Source: Microcella indica (lineage in GTDB: Bacteria; Actinomycetota; Actinomycetes; Actinomycetales; Microbacteriaceae). Taken from it: DNA of 64,000 bases. Below the pieces are notes generated by a model. That model was given only the letters and a program-made list of their open reading frames with translations, was not told the DNA's origin and searched no databases. The DNA lies in assembly GCF_013414345.1 (NCBI RefSeq), contig NZ_CP058670.1, forward strand, positions 248,001-312,000. The letters run 5' to 3'. Both the position numbers and the translations under genes were made by a program. The stretch's first letter is position 1. Each line of letters starts with the position of its first letter. This document shows positions 18,660 to 27,679 of the stretch, in pieces.

Positions 18660-20260
18660 GCGAGGTCAGCACTGAGGCGGTCACTGCGGCGGTCACCGAA
18701 GCCCGGCCCGTGCTCGTCGTCGACTTCGGCGCTCAGTACGCCCAGCTCATCGCGCGGCGTGTGCGCGAGGCGAGCGTGTACAGCGAAATCGTGCCGCACA
18801 CGATCACGGCCGCCGAGGTCGCGGCCAAGAACCCCGTCGGCATCGTGCTCAGCGGCGGCCCCTCGAGCGTGTACGAGCCGGGCTCGCCCGACCTCGACCC
18901 GGGAATCCTGCAGCTCGGCGTGCCCGTCATGGGCATCTGCTACGGCTTCCAGGTCATGGCCAAGCAGCTCGGCGGCGAGGTCGCGCGCACGGGTCGCCGT
19001 GAGTACGGGTCGACCCCGATGCGCGTCGTCGGCGACGGCGGCGTGCTGCTCGCCGGTCAGCCCGACGCGCAGACGACGTGGATGAGCCACGGCGATTCGG
19101 TGGCGCAGGCCCCCGACGGCTTCGACGTGCTCGCCTCCACCGACGACACCCCCGTGGCGGCGTTCGCGAGCGACGAGCGCAAGCTGTACGGCGTGCAGTG
19201 GCACCCGGAGGTGAAGCACTCCGAGTTCGGGCAGGGCGTGCTCGAGAATTTCCTGCACCGCGCGGCGGGCATCCCGGCCGACTGGAACAGCGGCAGCGTC
19301 ATCGCCGAGCAGGTGGAGCGCATTCGCGAGCAGGTCGGCTCGGCCCGCGTCATCTGCGGCCTCTCGGGCGGCGTCGACAGCGCGGTCGCGGCGGCCATCG
19401 TGCACGAGGCGGTCGGCGATCAGCTCGTGTGCGTCTTCGTCGACCACGGCCTGCTGCGCGCCGACGAGCGGCGGCAGGTCGAGGAGGACTACGTCGCGGC
19501 GACGGGCATCCGACTGGTGACGGTGGATGCCCGCGAGCAGTTCCTCGACGCCCTCGCAGGTGTCACCGACCCCGAGTCGAAGCGCAAGATCATCGGGCGC
19601 GAGTTCATCCGCACCTTCGAGGGTGCGGCGGAGGCGCTCGTGCTCGAAGCGCAGGGCGAGGGGGAGGCCGTGCGTTTCCTCGTGCAGGGCACGCTCTACC
19701 CCGACGTCGTCGAGTCCGGCGGGGGCACCGGCACGGCCAACATCAAGAGCCACCACAACGTGGGCGGGCTGCCCGAGGATCTCGAGTTCGAGCTCGTCGA
19801 ACCGCTGCGCGCGCTCTTCAAGGATGAGGTGCGGGCGATCGGCCGCGAGCTCGGGCTGCCCGAGGCGATCGTCGGCCGTCAGCCGTTCCCCGGGCCGGGG
19901 CTCGGCATCCGCATCATCGGCGAGGTCACGCTCGAGCGCCTCGACCTGCTGCGCGAGGCGGACGCGATCGTGCGCGCCGAGCTCACGGCGGCGGGGCTCG
20001 ACCAGGAGATCTGGCAATGCCCGGTCGTGCTGCTTGCCGACGTGCGATCGGTCGGCGTCCAGGGCGACGGGCGCACGTACGGGCATCCCATCGTGCTGCG
20101 CCCCGTCTCCTCGGAGGACGCGATGACGGCGGATTGGACGCGCCTCCCATACGACGTTCTCGCGCGCATCTCGAACCGCATCACGAACGAGGTGGACGGC
20201 GTCAACCGGGTCGTGCTCGACGTCACGTCGAAGCCCCCCGGCACTATTGAATGGGAATAG
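18656..20260 (+). CDS. guaA: GMP synthase (glutamine-hydrolysing)
   Basis: The enzyme has 534 residues and aminates XMP to GMP using glutamine and ATP. The class I amidotransferase domain has Cys95 in GICYGFQ and the His/Glu pair in [10 protein letters not shown]. The ATP pyrophosphatase P-loop is [12 protein letters not shown] near 235. The C-terminal dimerisation domain has [15 protein letters not shown] and ends with the standard GTIEWE. The start overlaps the DUF3817 gene by 4 bp. The last codons and stop form the left arm of a 22-bp perfect hairpin. Confidence 0.97.
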   Translation: MSEVSTEAVTAAVTEARPVLVVDFGAQYAQLIARRVREASVYSEIVPHTITAAEVAAKNPVGIVLSGGPSSVYEPGSPDLDPGILQLGVPVMGICYGFQVMAKQLGGEVARTGRREYGSTPMRVVGDGGVLLAGQPDAQTTWMSHGDSVAQAPDGFDVLASTDDTPVAAFASDERKLYGVQWHPEVKHSEFGQGVLENFLHRAAGIPADWNSGSVIAEQVERIREQVGSARVICGLSGGVDSAVAAAIVHEAVGDQLVCVFVDHGLLRADERRQVEEDYVAATGIRLVTVDAREQFLDALAGVTDPESKRKIIGREFIRTFEGAAEALVLEAQGEGEAVRFLVQGTLYPDVVESGGGTGTANIKSHHNVGGLPEDLEFELVEPLRALFKDEVRAIGRELGLPEAIVGRQPFPGPGLGIRIIGEVTLERLDLLREADAIVRAELTAAGLDQEIWQCPVVLLADVRSVGVQGDGRTYGHPIVLRPVSSEDAMTADWTRLPYDVLARISNRITNEVDGVNRVVLDVTSKPPGTIEWE

Positions 20261-20303
20261 TTGCGCAGCGAGGCCATTTCTGGCCTCGCTGCGCAACTAT
20301 TCC
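20254..20303. repeat. 22-bp perfect hairpin with ATTTCT loop across the guaA stop
   Basis: Arms 20254-20275 and 20282-20303 are perfectly complementary over 22 bp, with loop ATTTCT. The guaA stop codon (20258-20260) is in the left arm. The loop and adjacent GGCC match the hairpins at 20338-20361 and 37883-37906, so it belongs to the same element family. Confidence 0.9.
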
Positions 20304-20315
20304 AGCGGGCGTCCC

Positions 20316-20396
20316 GGTGCGCGCGCTGGAGCTAAAGGCGAAGGCCATTTCTGGCCTTCGCGCGACGCCAGCGCCGACCGCGGTCCCCGCGGTCGG
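20316..20396. repeat. palindromic element copy 1 (intergenic)
   Basis: An 81-bp unit: outer arms GCGCTGG (20323) and CCAGCGC (20368), an inner 9-bp hairpin (20338-20361) with loop ATTTCT, then a second 10-bp hairpin (20374-20396) with a 3-nt loop. It aligns with 37861-37942 in purH, sharing loops and linkers while stem bases differ in pairs. Confidence 0.85.
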
Positions 20397-20477
20397 TCTC
20401 TGAACCCGCGGGCAACATGAGCCGGACAGTGCTGTCGTTGGGCTCCGAACTCCCAAGCAACCCCCACACAACAAGAA

Positions 20478-20501
20478 AGGGCCGCCCCGAAGGGCGGCCC
20501 T
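20478..20501 (-). terminator. terminator of the Bax-inhibitor-like gene
   Basis: A 10-bp stem AGGGCCGCCC/GGGCGGCCCT with a 4-nt loop, followed on the minus strand by TTTCTTGTTG, 20 bp after the stop at 20521. It may also stop guaA transcripts. Confidence 0.8.
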
Positions 20502-20520
20502 CATCCCGTACCTCTGTCGG

Positions 20521-21330
20521 CTATTCGCCGCGCAGGATGGCGAGCATCCGCAGAATCTCCATGTAGAGCCAGATGACGGTGAGGACGATGCCGAACACGG
20601 CGCGCCAGGCGAACATGCGCGGGGCGCCGTTCTCGACGCCGGTCTTGATCTGGTCGAAGTCGAGCACGAGCGAGTAGGCGGCGAGCAGGACGACGAGCAC
20701 GCCGAGCACGAGGCCGATCGGGATCTCCGTGCCGGGAATGTACGCGCTGCGCAGGCCGAACGCGTTGTCGGTTGCGCCGAACAGCATCATGCCGAGGTTG
20801 ACGAGCGAGAACAGGGCGTAGCCGACCATCGCGATGAGGAAGACCTTCGTGGCCCGCTTCGACGCACGAATTTTGCCGCTGCGGAAGAGAAGGAGGGTCA
20901 CGACGAAGACAGCTGCGGTGCCGATGAGCGCCTGGATTGCGATGCCCGGGTAGAGCACTTCGAAGATCGCCGAGATGCCTCCGGCGAAGATGCCCTGCAC
21001 ACCGGAGTATGCGAGCACGAGGCCGGCTGACGGCTTCTTCTTGAAGATGTTGACGAGGGCGAGTACGAAGCCGACGATCGCGGCGGGGATGGTGAGGAAG
21101 GGCACGAACCAGCCGACTGCGGCGCCGAGGGCGACGAGCGCGAACGCGCCGACGGCCTTCTGGATCGTGTCTTCGTAGGTCATGCGTTCGGTCTGCTCGG
21201 GGCTCGCCGAGGGCTTGCCGTAGAGCTCGTCGAGCTGCTCGCTGGAGGGCGTCGCGGCACGGTGCATGATCGCGGAGGACTGGTTGAGCGAGAACGCGGG
21301 GGAGTTGAACGCGGGGTTCGAGGTAGCCAT
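20521..21330 (-). CDS. Bax inhibitor-1/YccA family membrane protein
   Basis: The protein has 269 residues. A 50-residue polar N terminus (NPAFNSPAF opening) precedes seven hydrophobic helices from about residue 57 onward, matching the actinobacterial YccA/BI-1-like subgroup. Related proteins are implicated in ion homeostasis or membrane protease control, but function here is unknown. ATG 21330 is preceded by TAGAAT with a 6-bp gap, a leaderless arrangement. It ends in its own terminator. Confidence 0.87.
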   Translation of the reverse strand: MATSNPAFNSPAFSLNQSSAIMHRAATPSSEQLDELYGKPSASPEQTERMTYEDTIQKAVGAFALVALGAAVGWFVPFLTIPAAIVGFVLALVNIFKKKPSAGLVLAYSGVQGIFAGGISAIFEVLYPGIAIQALIGTAAVFVVTLLLFRSGKIRASKRATKVFLIAMVGYALFSLVNLGMMLFGATDNAFGLRSAYIPGTEIPIGLVLGVLVVLLAAYSLVLDFDQIKTGVENGAPRMFAWRAVFGIVLTVIWLYMEILRMLAILRGE

Positions 21331-21336
21331 GGCTCG

Positions 21337-21342
21337 ATTCTA
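21337..21342 (-). promoter_or_regulatory. -10 hexamer TAGAAT, leaderless start of Bax-inhibitor-like gene
   Basis: On the minus strand TAGAAT is followed by a 6-bp gap and then ATG 21330. This is the best -10 match of the window's leaderless set. No Shine-Dalgarno is present. Confidence 0.65.
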
Positions 21343-21834
21343 GTGAGAATCGCTATGAGCACGCCGAGCGATCGCTGCGGCCCACCAGGCCGACCCGACG
21401 ATGACGAGGGCGGATGCGCCCAGTGCCAGCGGCATCCCTTCGTACTCGCGGAACACCGCCGCAGCGATCACGCCGTTGAGCAGCACGGGGCTCACGGCGA
21501 GCAGGCTGCGCCACGGGCGGTGCCGCACGAGCAGCCAGAAGAGAAAGGGAATCGTGAGGGTCCACATCAGCTGCGGCCCGGCGAGCAGCAGCCACCCGAC
21601 GAAGGTGCTGAGCACGATCGGCAGCACTCGGCGCCAGCCCCGCGCGGGCATGATGAGCCAGCCGACGACGTGCGCGACCGTGCCGACGGCGAGGGGCAGC
21701 AGGCTGTCGGGGCCGGCGGCCTGCAAGTGCACGAGGCCGCCGACGATGAGGGTGAGGCCCGCCCAGCGGCGACCGTCGTAGGTGCCCCAGCGCAGGGGTA
21801 GCCGCGCCGCGGCCTCGAGGGGCGCTACGGCCAC
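21340..21834 (-). CDS. integral membrane protein of unknown function
   Basis: The protein has 164 residues with about five hydrophobic segments, including GLTLIVGGLVHLQAAG, VGTVAHVVGWLIMPARGWR and PLALGASALVIVGSAWW. I do not recognise the family. GTG 21834 overlaps the upstream DUF4190 gene by 10 bp and has GGAG 7 bp before it, indicating translational coupling; the reading frame is open further upstream but inside that gene. The 3' end overlaps the promoter of the Bax-inhibitor-like gene. Confidence 0.6.
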   Translation of the reverse strand: MAVAPLEAAARLPLRWGTYDGRRWAGLTLIVGGLVHLQAAGPDSLLPLAVGTVAHVVGWLIMPARGWRRVLPIVLSTFVGWLLLAGPQLMWTLTIPFLFWLLVRHRPWRSLLAVSPVLLNGVIAAAVFREYEGMPLALGASALVIVGSAWWAAAIARRAHSDSH

Positions 21835-22166
21835 GGCAGCACTCCGCCGTCGAGGGCCACGAGCACCGCTCCCACGATGATGAGCAGGCCGACGAGCCAT
21901 AGGTAGCCGAGGCCGACGGCGATCCAGGCGGGTGCGGTGCCCCGTTCGCGGCCCTGCGAGCGCGCGATCTGGCCGAGCGCGATGTGGCCGAAGAGGGCGG
22001 CCACGGGGCTGAGTAGCACGGCGAGGATGAGCGCGGCGATCGCGAGCGGGTTGGTGCGGCGTCGCGGCCGTCGGGGAGGAGTGCGCGCGGTGTCGCCCTG
22101 GCGCTCATGGAGGTTCGCGCCGGGCAGCGTGTCGCCGTCGGCGACCCCGGGCTGCTCGGCGTTCAT
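21825..22166 (-). CDS. small DUF4190-type membrane protein
   Basis: The protein has 113 residues. A polar, Arg-rich N terminus of about 40 residues is followed by two transmembrane helices around the loop GHIALGQIARSQGRERGTAPAWIAVGLGY, typical of DUF4190. Function is unknown. ATG 22166 is chosen because TACTCT lies 7 bp upstream. It shares the short divergent promoter region with the phosphodiesterase gene and is coupled to the downstream membrane protein. Confidence 0.7.
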   Translation of the reverse strand: MNAEQPGVADGDTLPGANLHERQGDTARTPPRRPRRRTNPLAIAALILAVLLSPVAALFGHIALGQIARSQGRERGTAPAWIAVGLGYLWLVGLLIIVGAVLVALDGGVLPWP

Positions 22167-22173
22167 GCCTTGC

Positions 22174-22191
22174 AGAGTATCGGCGTAGCGT
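22174..22191. promoter_or_regulatory. divergent pair of -10 hexamers, both leaderless
   Basis: Minus strand TACTCT (22179-22174) sits 7 bp before ATG 22166. Plus strand TAGCGT (22186-22191) sits 7 bp before GTG 22199. The two promoters are only 6 bp apart, so their -35 regions lie within the opposing genes. Confidence 0.55.
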
Positions 22192-22198
22192 TGACGGC

Positions 22199-23230
22199 GT
22201 GTCAGACGCGCCACGCCCCCAGGTCATCGCTCATCGCGGCGCGAGCGCGTACCGGCCGGAGCACACGATGGCCGCCTACCGCCTCGCCATCGCGCTGGGC
22301 GCCGACGCGATCGAGCCCGACATCGTGCCGACCAGGGATGGCCAGCTCGTGCTCCGCCACGAGAACGAGATCGGCGGCACGACCGACGTGGCAACCCGCC
22401 CCGAGTTCGCCGACCGTCGGCGCACGCAGACCATCGACGGCGAGCGCGTCACCGGCTGGTTCACGGAGGACTTCACGTGGGCCGAGCTCGCGACCCTGCG
22501 GGCCCGCGAACGGCTGCCCGAGCTGCGTCAGGCGTCGGCCCGGTTCGACGGGCACTACCCGATACTGCGGCTGCGCGACCTCATGGCGTTGCTCGATGGC
22601 GCGGAGCGGCCCGTGCGCATGGTGGCCGAGCTCAAGCACGCGACGCACTTCGCGGCGGCTGGCCTGCCGCTCGACGAGCTCTTCGCCGCCGAGGTGGCCG
22701 GCTGGGGCGGTCGGGAGCGCCTCGTCGTCGAGTCGTTCGAGCAGACGGTGCTCGGGCAGGTGCGCGCGCGGGGCGTCGATGCCGAGTACGTGTACCTGCT
22801 GGAGCGGCGCGGTGCGGCGGCCGACCTCGTCGCGCGCGAGGGGTCGGCGGCGCCCAACTATGCCTCGCAGCTGACCGATGGCGGCCTCGCGGTTCTTGCT
22901 CGCGACGTGGACGGCATCAGCCCGGAGGTCTCCCTGCTCGTGCGGCCCGGGACCGGGGTGGCGGGCCGCGACGGCGAGGACTGGCGGATGCTCGATCACG
23001 GCCTCGCAGCATCCTCTCTCGTGGCGCGCGCTCACGACCGGGGCCTGCGCGTCTACACGTGGACTCTGCGCGCCGAGAACCGCTTCCTGCCGGCTCCTTG
23101 CCGCGTCGGCTCGAGCCCTGCCGCGCACGGCGACTGGCATGGGTTCTTCGGCGCCGTGCTGTCGACCGGGCTCGACGGCGTCTTCGCCGACCAGCCCGAC
23201 CTGGCTCTCGAGGCTCGCGCCGCCCTCTGA
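22199..23230 (+). CDS. glycerophosphodiester phosphodiesterase family protein
   Basis: The protein has 343 residues with a GDPD-type TIM barrel: AHRGASAYRPEHTMAAY (catalytic His and Arg-Gly), then the metal-binding EPDIVPTRDGQLVLRHE. Enzymes of this family release glycerol 3-phosphate from deacylated phospholipids. No signal peptide is seen, so a cytosolic enzyme is likely. The second Glu of the usual E-x-D is retained (IEPDIV). The start GTG is supported by a leaderless -10. Confidence 0.88.
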   Translation: MSDAPRPQVIAHRGASAYRPEHTMAAYRLAIALGADAIEPDIVPTRDGQLVLRHENEIGGTTDVATRPEFADRRRTQTIDGERVTGWFTEDFTWAELATLRARERLPELRQASARFDGHYPILRLRDLMALLDGAERPVRMVAELKHATHFAAAGLPLDELFAAEVAGWGGRERLVVESFEQTVLGQVRARGVDAEYVYLLERRGAAADLVAREGSAAPNYASQLTDGGLAVLARDVDGISPEVSLLVRPGTGVAGRDGEDWRMLDHGLAASSLVARAHDRGLRVYTWTLRAENRFLPAPCRVGSSPAAHGDWHGFFGAVLSTGLDGVFADQPDLALEARAAL

Positions 23231-23263
23231 CCCTCGAGCGGGGAGGCGGTCGGGGGCGCGACC

Positions 23264-23269
23264 TAGACT
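23264..23269 (+). promoter_or_regulatory. -10 hexamer TAGACT upstream of the helicase
   Basis: TAGACT lies 9 bp before ATG 23279, compatible with a leaderless or very short leader transcript. Confidence 0.45.
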
Positions 23270-23278
23270 GGGGCCGCC

Positions 23279-25633
23279 ATGAGCTTCCTCCCCGACGACA
23301 CCCTTGACACCTCGAGTGGGCACGGTGACCCGCTGCTCGAGGGCCTCAACCCGCAGCAGCTCACCGCAGTGCAGTCGCGCGCGCAGGCGCTGCTCATCGT
23401 CGCGGGTGCCGGCTCGGGCAAGACGAGCGTGCTCACCCGCCGCATCGCCCGGCTCATCCGTGATCGCGAGCTGTGGCCCAGCCAGATTCTCGCAATCACC
23501 TTCACCAACAAGGCGGCGGGCGAGATGCGTGAGCGCGTCGAGCAGCTCGTCGGCCGGGATGCCGCGCAGGGCATGTGGATCTCGACGTTCCACTCGGCGT
23601 GCGTGCGCATCCTGCGCCGGGAGGCCGAGCAGTTCGGGTTCACGCGCGGGTTCACGATCTACGACTCCGCCGATTCCCGCGCGCTCATCAAGCGGCTTGT
23701 GAAGGATATGCAGGCCGACACGCTCGGCTTCACGGTGAGCGCGGTCGCCGGCAAGATCTCGAAGCTCAAGAACGAGCTCATCGACGTCGAGGGCTACAGC
23801 CGCCAGATCAACGCCAACGACCCGACCGAGGTCATGTTCCTCGAGCTGTTCCGCCGCTACACGGCCGAGCTCCGACGTGCGAATGCTTTCGACTTCGACG
23901 ATCTCATCGCGCAGACCGTGTACCTGTTCCGCGCCTTCCCGCAGGTTGCGGCGCTCTACCAGCGCCGGTTCCGGCACCTCCTGGTGGACGAGTACCAGGA
24001 CACCAACCACGCGCAGTACGCCCTCATCCGCGAGCTCACGCGGCCGGTCGAGCCGGCGCACGTGCCCGCCGATACTCGCATCGAGACCGACGCGAGCGGG
24101 GGCATCCCCGCGGCGGCACTCACGGTCGTGGGCGATTCCGATCAGTCGATCTACGCGTTCCGCGGAGCCGACATCCGCAACATCGTCGAGTTCGAGCGCG
24201 ACTTCCCCGGCGCCGAGGTGATTCTGCTCGAGCAGAACTACCGGTCGACGCAGACGATCCTCGACGCCGCGAACGCCGTCATCGCGAACAACTTCGACCG
24301 CATCGCGAAGAACCTGTTCACGGCGGTCGGCTCTGGGGAGAAGATCGTCGGCTTCACGGGCTACAGCCAGCACGACGAGGCGCAGTTCGTGGCCGACGAG
24401 ATCGGCACGCTGCACGATGCGGGCACGCCGTACAACCAGATCGCCGTGTTCTACCGCACGAACGCGCAGACGCGAGCGCTGGAGGAGATCTTCATCCGCT
24501 CGGCGATCCCGTACCGCGTGCTCGGTGGCACGAAGTTCTACGAGCGCGCCGAGATCAAGGACATGATGGCGTACCTCATCGCCGTCGCGAACCCGGCCGA
24601 CGGCCTCGCCATGCGGCGCATCCTCAACACCCCCAAGCGCGGCATCGGGCCGGCGACGGAGACGGCCCTCGCGAACCACGCCGACGAACTGGGCGGCACG
24701 ATGATCGATGCGCTGCGGGATGCCCCCGCCCTCGGTCTCGGGCCAAAAGTGACCGCCGCCATCGTCGACCTCGCCGCGATCCTCGACGCGGCGAGCGAGT
24801 CGCTCGACACGGGTCTGGTGCCGGACATCCTCACGGGAATCCTCGAGAAGACCAAGTATCTCGAGCTGCTGCGCGGCAGCCGCGACCCGCAGGACGAGGC
24901 GCGCGCCGAGAACGTGGAGGAGCTCGTGGCGGTGACCCGCGAGTTTCAGAAGAACAACCCAGAGGGTCGCCTCATCGACTTCCTCACCGAGGTCGCGCTC
25001 GTCGCCGCAGCCGACGACCTCGACGACTCGAGCGGCACCGTGTCGCTCATGACCCTGCACACGGCCAAGGGGCTCGAGTACGACGCCGTCTTCATCACGG
25101 GGGTGGAGGAGAACCTGCTGCCGCACCAGATGAGCGCGACCGAGCCGGGCGGCCCTGCTGAGGAGCGCCGCCTCTTCTATGTGGGCATCACGCGCGCCCG
25201 CCAGCGGCTGCACCTGAGCCTCGCGATGACCCGCACGACCTTCGGTGACACGCAGGTCGCCGCCCCGAGCCGGTACCTGCAGGAGATTCCGGCCGAACTC
25301 ATCGACTGGCGGGACGCCCCGGGCATGGGCACGCGCACGACCGGGGGCGGCCAGCGCGCGCTCGGCGGCTCGGGCACGCCGAAGTTCGGGTACAGCACCT
25401 CGCTGCCACCGGGGAAGCCGAAGAAGGAGTGGGCGAACACGGTCACGGCGAAGGTGCGCGACAACGGCGACCTGACGCTTGACGTGGGAGACCGCATTCG
25501 GCACGCCGACTTCGGCGACGGATCGGTGACGAGCGTGACGCAGAACGGCGCGAAGTCGATCGCCGAAGTGCAGTTCGAGAAGGCGGGGCGCAAGCGCCTC
25601 CTCGTGAAGATTGCCCCGATTCAGAAGCTCTAG
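23279..25633 (+). CDS. pcrA: ATP-dependent DNA helicase UvrD/PcrA
   Basis: The protein has 784 residues, an SF1A 3'-5' helicase of nucleotide excision repair and replication restart. Motif I is AGAGSGKTS (about 42-50), Ia is ITFTNKAAGEM, II is VDEYQDTN, III is GDSDQSIYAFRGAD, IV is EQNYRST, V is TLHTAKGLEYD and VI is YVGITRARQRL. The C-terminal Tudor-like region (LDVGDRIRHADFGDGSVTSV), which contacts RNA polymerase in PcrA, is present. All motifs look intact. Confidence 0.96.
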   Translation: MSFLPDDTLDTSSGHGDPLLEGLNPQQLTAVQSRAQALLIVAGAGSGKTSVLTRRIARLIRDRELWPSQILAITFTNKAAGEMRERVEQLVGRDAAQGMWISTFHSACVRILRREAEQFGFTRGFTIYDSADSRALIKRLVKDMQADTLGFTVSAVAGKISKLKNELIDVEGYSRQINANDPTEVMFLELFRRYTAELRRANAFDFDDLIAQTVYLFRAFPQVAALYQRRFRHLLVDEYQDTNHAQYALIRELTRPVEPAHVPADTRIETDASGGIPAAALTVVGDSDQSIYAFRGADIRNIVEFERDFPGAEVILLEQNYRSTQTILDAANAVIANNFDRIAKNLFTAVGSGEKIVGFTGYSQHDEAQFVADEIGTLHDAGTPYNQIAVFYRTNAQTRALEEIFIRSAIPYRVLGGTKFYERAEIKDMMAYLIAVANPADGLAMRRILNTPKRGIGPATETALANHADELGGTMIDALRDAPALGLGPKVTAAIVDLAAILDAASESLDTGLVPDILTGILEKTKYLELLRGSRDPQDEARAENVEELVAVTREFQKNNPEGRLIDFLTEVALVAAADDLDDSSGTVSLMTLHTAKGLEYDAVFITGVEENLLPHQMSATEPGGPAEERRLFYVGITRARQRLHLSLAMTRTTFGDTQVAAPSRYLQEIPAELIDWRDAPGMGTRTTGGGQRALGGSGTPKFGYSTSLPPGKPKKEWANTVTAKVRDNGDLTLDVGDRIRHADFGDGSVTSVTQNGAKSIAEVQFEKAGRKRLLVKIAPIQKL

Positions 25634-25714
25634 GACCTCGCCGAACCCCGCCAGCCTGCCGGGCTCGAGCGGACGCAGCAGGGACAATGGTGTGACAGAC
25701 GTCAGGAGACCTTC

Positions 25715-26050
25715 ATGGACATCTCGATCATTCCGCACCCGCAGGGCGTGACGGAGATCAGCGTGAGCGGCCGGCTCAACATGGTCACCGCGGCTCGGGT
25801 GCGCGAAGCCATCCAATCGGCCGTCGACGACAACCGGCCCCGCGTCGCGATCACTCTTGAGCACGTCGTCTTCCTCGACTCCTCGGGTCTCGGCGCACTC
25901 ATCGCCGGCATGAAGACAGCACGAGAGGCGGGGGGCGATGTGCGGCTCGTGAAGCCGACCGAGCAGGTGGAGCTGGTGCTGGAGCTCACCAACATGGCCG
26001 GCGTGCTGCGGAGCTTCGACAGCGTGGAGAGTGCGTACGCGGATGCCTGA
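25715..26050 (+). CDS. STAS-domain anti-sigma factor antagonist
   Basis: The protein has 111 residues, a single STAS domain with the phosphorylatable Ser in VVFLDSSGLGALIAG (about residue 51), as in SpoIIAA/RsbV. Such proteins bind a serine kinase of the RsbW type in partner-switching pathways and are inactivated by phosphorylation. ATG 25715 has AGGAGA upstream. It overlaps the following kinase-phosphatase gene by 8 bp, so both halves of the switch are made together. Confidence 0.9.
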   Translation: MDISIIPHPQGVTEISVSGRLNMVTAARVREAIQSAVDDNRPRVAITLEHVVFLDSSGLGALIAGMKTAREAGGDVRLVKPTEQVELVLELTNMAGVLRSFDSVESAYADA

Positions 26051-27659
26051 CATGGTGACCCGCACCCTGCGGCTCACTGCGCCGCCCCACACGGTCGACA
26101 CTGTGCACGACCTGCTCGACTCGGTGTGGGAGAGCGTGCCTGACCTGAGTGCGCGCGACCGCATGTCGCTCGAGACGGCGATCATCGAGCTCACGGCGAA
26201 CGTCATCCAGCATGCGAACCACGGGCGAGGTGTGCAGGCGACCCTCACCGTCATCGCGTACGAGGACCGCCTGGAGGCGACGCTGAGCGACTCGGGCGAG
26301 GTCGACCACGTCGACCTCGAGGGCCGCGAGATGCCCGAGGCGGAGTCCCTCGCCGAGTCGGGCCGGGGCGTTCCCCTCATGAAGGCCCTCGTCGACACGG
26401 TCGAGCACCGACGCGTCGACGGATTCAACCACTGGACTCTCGTGCGTGGCCGTGAGGCGCAGGACGTGGATCGCTCCTCGACCCGCGGCATGCCCTCGGT
26501 GTCGATCACCGGGGTCATCGACGAGATGGCGCGGCAGCGCGCGCTCGAGGAGCTGGGCATCCTCGATACGTCGCCGGAGGAGCGCTTCGATCGGGTGACG
26601 CGCCTCGCGAAGAGCCTGTTCGGCGTGCAGTCGGCGGCGATCAACCTCATCGACGGCGACCGCCAGTGGGCGAAGTCCATCGCCGGCGATGCGGTCGTGG
26701 AGATGCCGCGAGAGAGCTCCGTGTGCACTGACACGATCATGGGCGACGACACTCTCGTGGTACCGGAGCTGACAGCCGATCCCGCGTACGCGGTTCGCGC
26801 GCAGGACGGTCTCATCAACTTCTACGCGGGCCACCCGCTCTACGCGTCGACGGGCGAGCGCATCGGAGCGTTCTGCATCTACGACCCGCACCCTCGAGCG
26901 TTCAGCGAGCGCGAGCAGGCGATGCTGCGCGACCTCGCGTCATGGGTGCAGCAGGAGCTCTCGGTGAGCCAGGAGCTCTCGCGCGCCGCCGAGGTGCAGC
27001 AGGGCCTGCTGCCGTCGAAGATGCTGAGCATGCCGGGGTGGGACATCGCCGGTTTCTGCCAGCCCGCGAGGGCGGTGGGCGGCGACTTCTACGACTGGTA
27101 CCCGGTCGGGGAGGGTGCGGCGATCACGCTCGCCGACACGATGGGCAAGGGCATCGCGGCGGCGATCATCGCGGCGACGGTGCGCGCGGTGCTGCGGTCG
27201 GCGGCGCGCTTCGGCGATGTCACGGGCGCTGTCAACCTCGCCGCGGCCTCCCTCAACGCCGACCTCGACACGACGGGCCTGTTCGTGACGCTCTTCCACG
27301 CGCGCGTCGACATGGACTCGGGCGAGGTCACCTTCGTGGATGCCGGGCACGGCCTGACGGTCATCGCGCGCACGGACGGCACGATCGAGCGCCTGCGCTC
27401 GCACTCTCCGCCCCTCGGCGTCGACATCGACACGGAGTGGGAGGAGCAGACGATCACGCTGGAGCCTGGAGACACGCTCGTGGCGGCGAGCGACGGCGTG
27501 CTCGATCTATACGACGGCTCGCTCGACGGCCTGGATCGCGTGGCGGCGCTCGCCCTGCTCGCGTCCTCCTCGCAGGAGGTCGTGGATGCTCTGCGCACGC
27601 GTGCCCGCGGCACCTCCTCCGACGACGTCACGGTCGTCGTCGTGCGGCGCGACGACTGA
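26043..27659 (+). CDS. HATPase-GAF-SpoIIE fusion: anti-sigma kinase plus PP2C phosphatase
   Basis: The protein has 538 residues in three parts. Residues 1-140 are an RsbW-like GHKL kinase (N box ELTANVIQHAN, DSGEV, GRGVPLMKALVD). Residues 165-310 are a GAF sensor (FGVQSAAINLIDGDRQWAKS to IGAFCIYDP). Residues 320-538 are an RsbU/SpoIIE PP2C phosphatase (ARAVGGDFYDWY, DTMGKGIAAA, VDAGHG, SDGVLDLYDG, SSDDVTVVVV). The opposing kinase and phosphatase activities for the STAS protein are thus in one chain. No cysteines near the GAF suggest a known cofactor. No sigma factor is adjacent. ATG 26043 chosen; ATG 26052 is possible. Confidence 0.9.
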   Translation: MPDMVTRTLRLTAPPHTVDTVHDLLDSVWESVPDLSARDRMSLETAIIELTANVIQHANHGRGVQATLTVIAYEDRLEATLSDSGEVDHVDLEGREMPEAESLAESGRGVPLMKALVDTVEHRRVDGFNHWTLVRGREAQDVDRSSTRGMPSVSITGVIDEMARQRALEELGILDTSPEERFDRVTRLAKSLFGVQSAAINLIDGDRQWAKSIAGDAVVEMPRESSVCTDTIMGDDTLVVPELTADPAYAVRAQDGLINFYAGHPLYASTGERIGAFCIYDPHPRAFSEREQAMLRDLASWVQQELSVSQELSRAAEVQQGLLPSKMLSMPGWDIAGFCQPARAVGGDFYDWYPVGEGAAITLADTMGKGIAAAIIAATVRAVLRSAARFGDVTGAVNLAAASLNADLDTTGLFVTLFHARVDMDSGEVTFVDAGHGLTVIARTDGTIERLRSHSPPLGVDIDTEWEEQTITLEPGDTLVAASDGVLDLYDGSLDGLDRVAALALLASSSQEVVDALRTRARGTSSDDVTVVVVRRDD

Positions 27660-27679
27660 GCGAGAAGGACCCCGCGGTC

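Noticed and set aside
20254-20396. Simple intrinsic terminators after guaA
   Set aside because: They lack T-tracts, occur in a paired arrangement with conserved loop sequence, and one unit recurs inside the purH coding region, so a repeat element explains them better; termination may still be a side effect.
22202-26818. Open frame of 1538 codons on the minus strand
   Set aside because: It runs antisense through the phosphodiesterase, helicase and STAS genes, all with intact motifs; no recognisable domain in the long frame.
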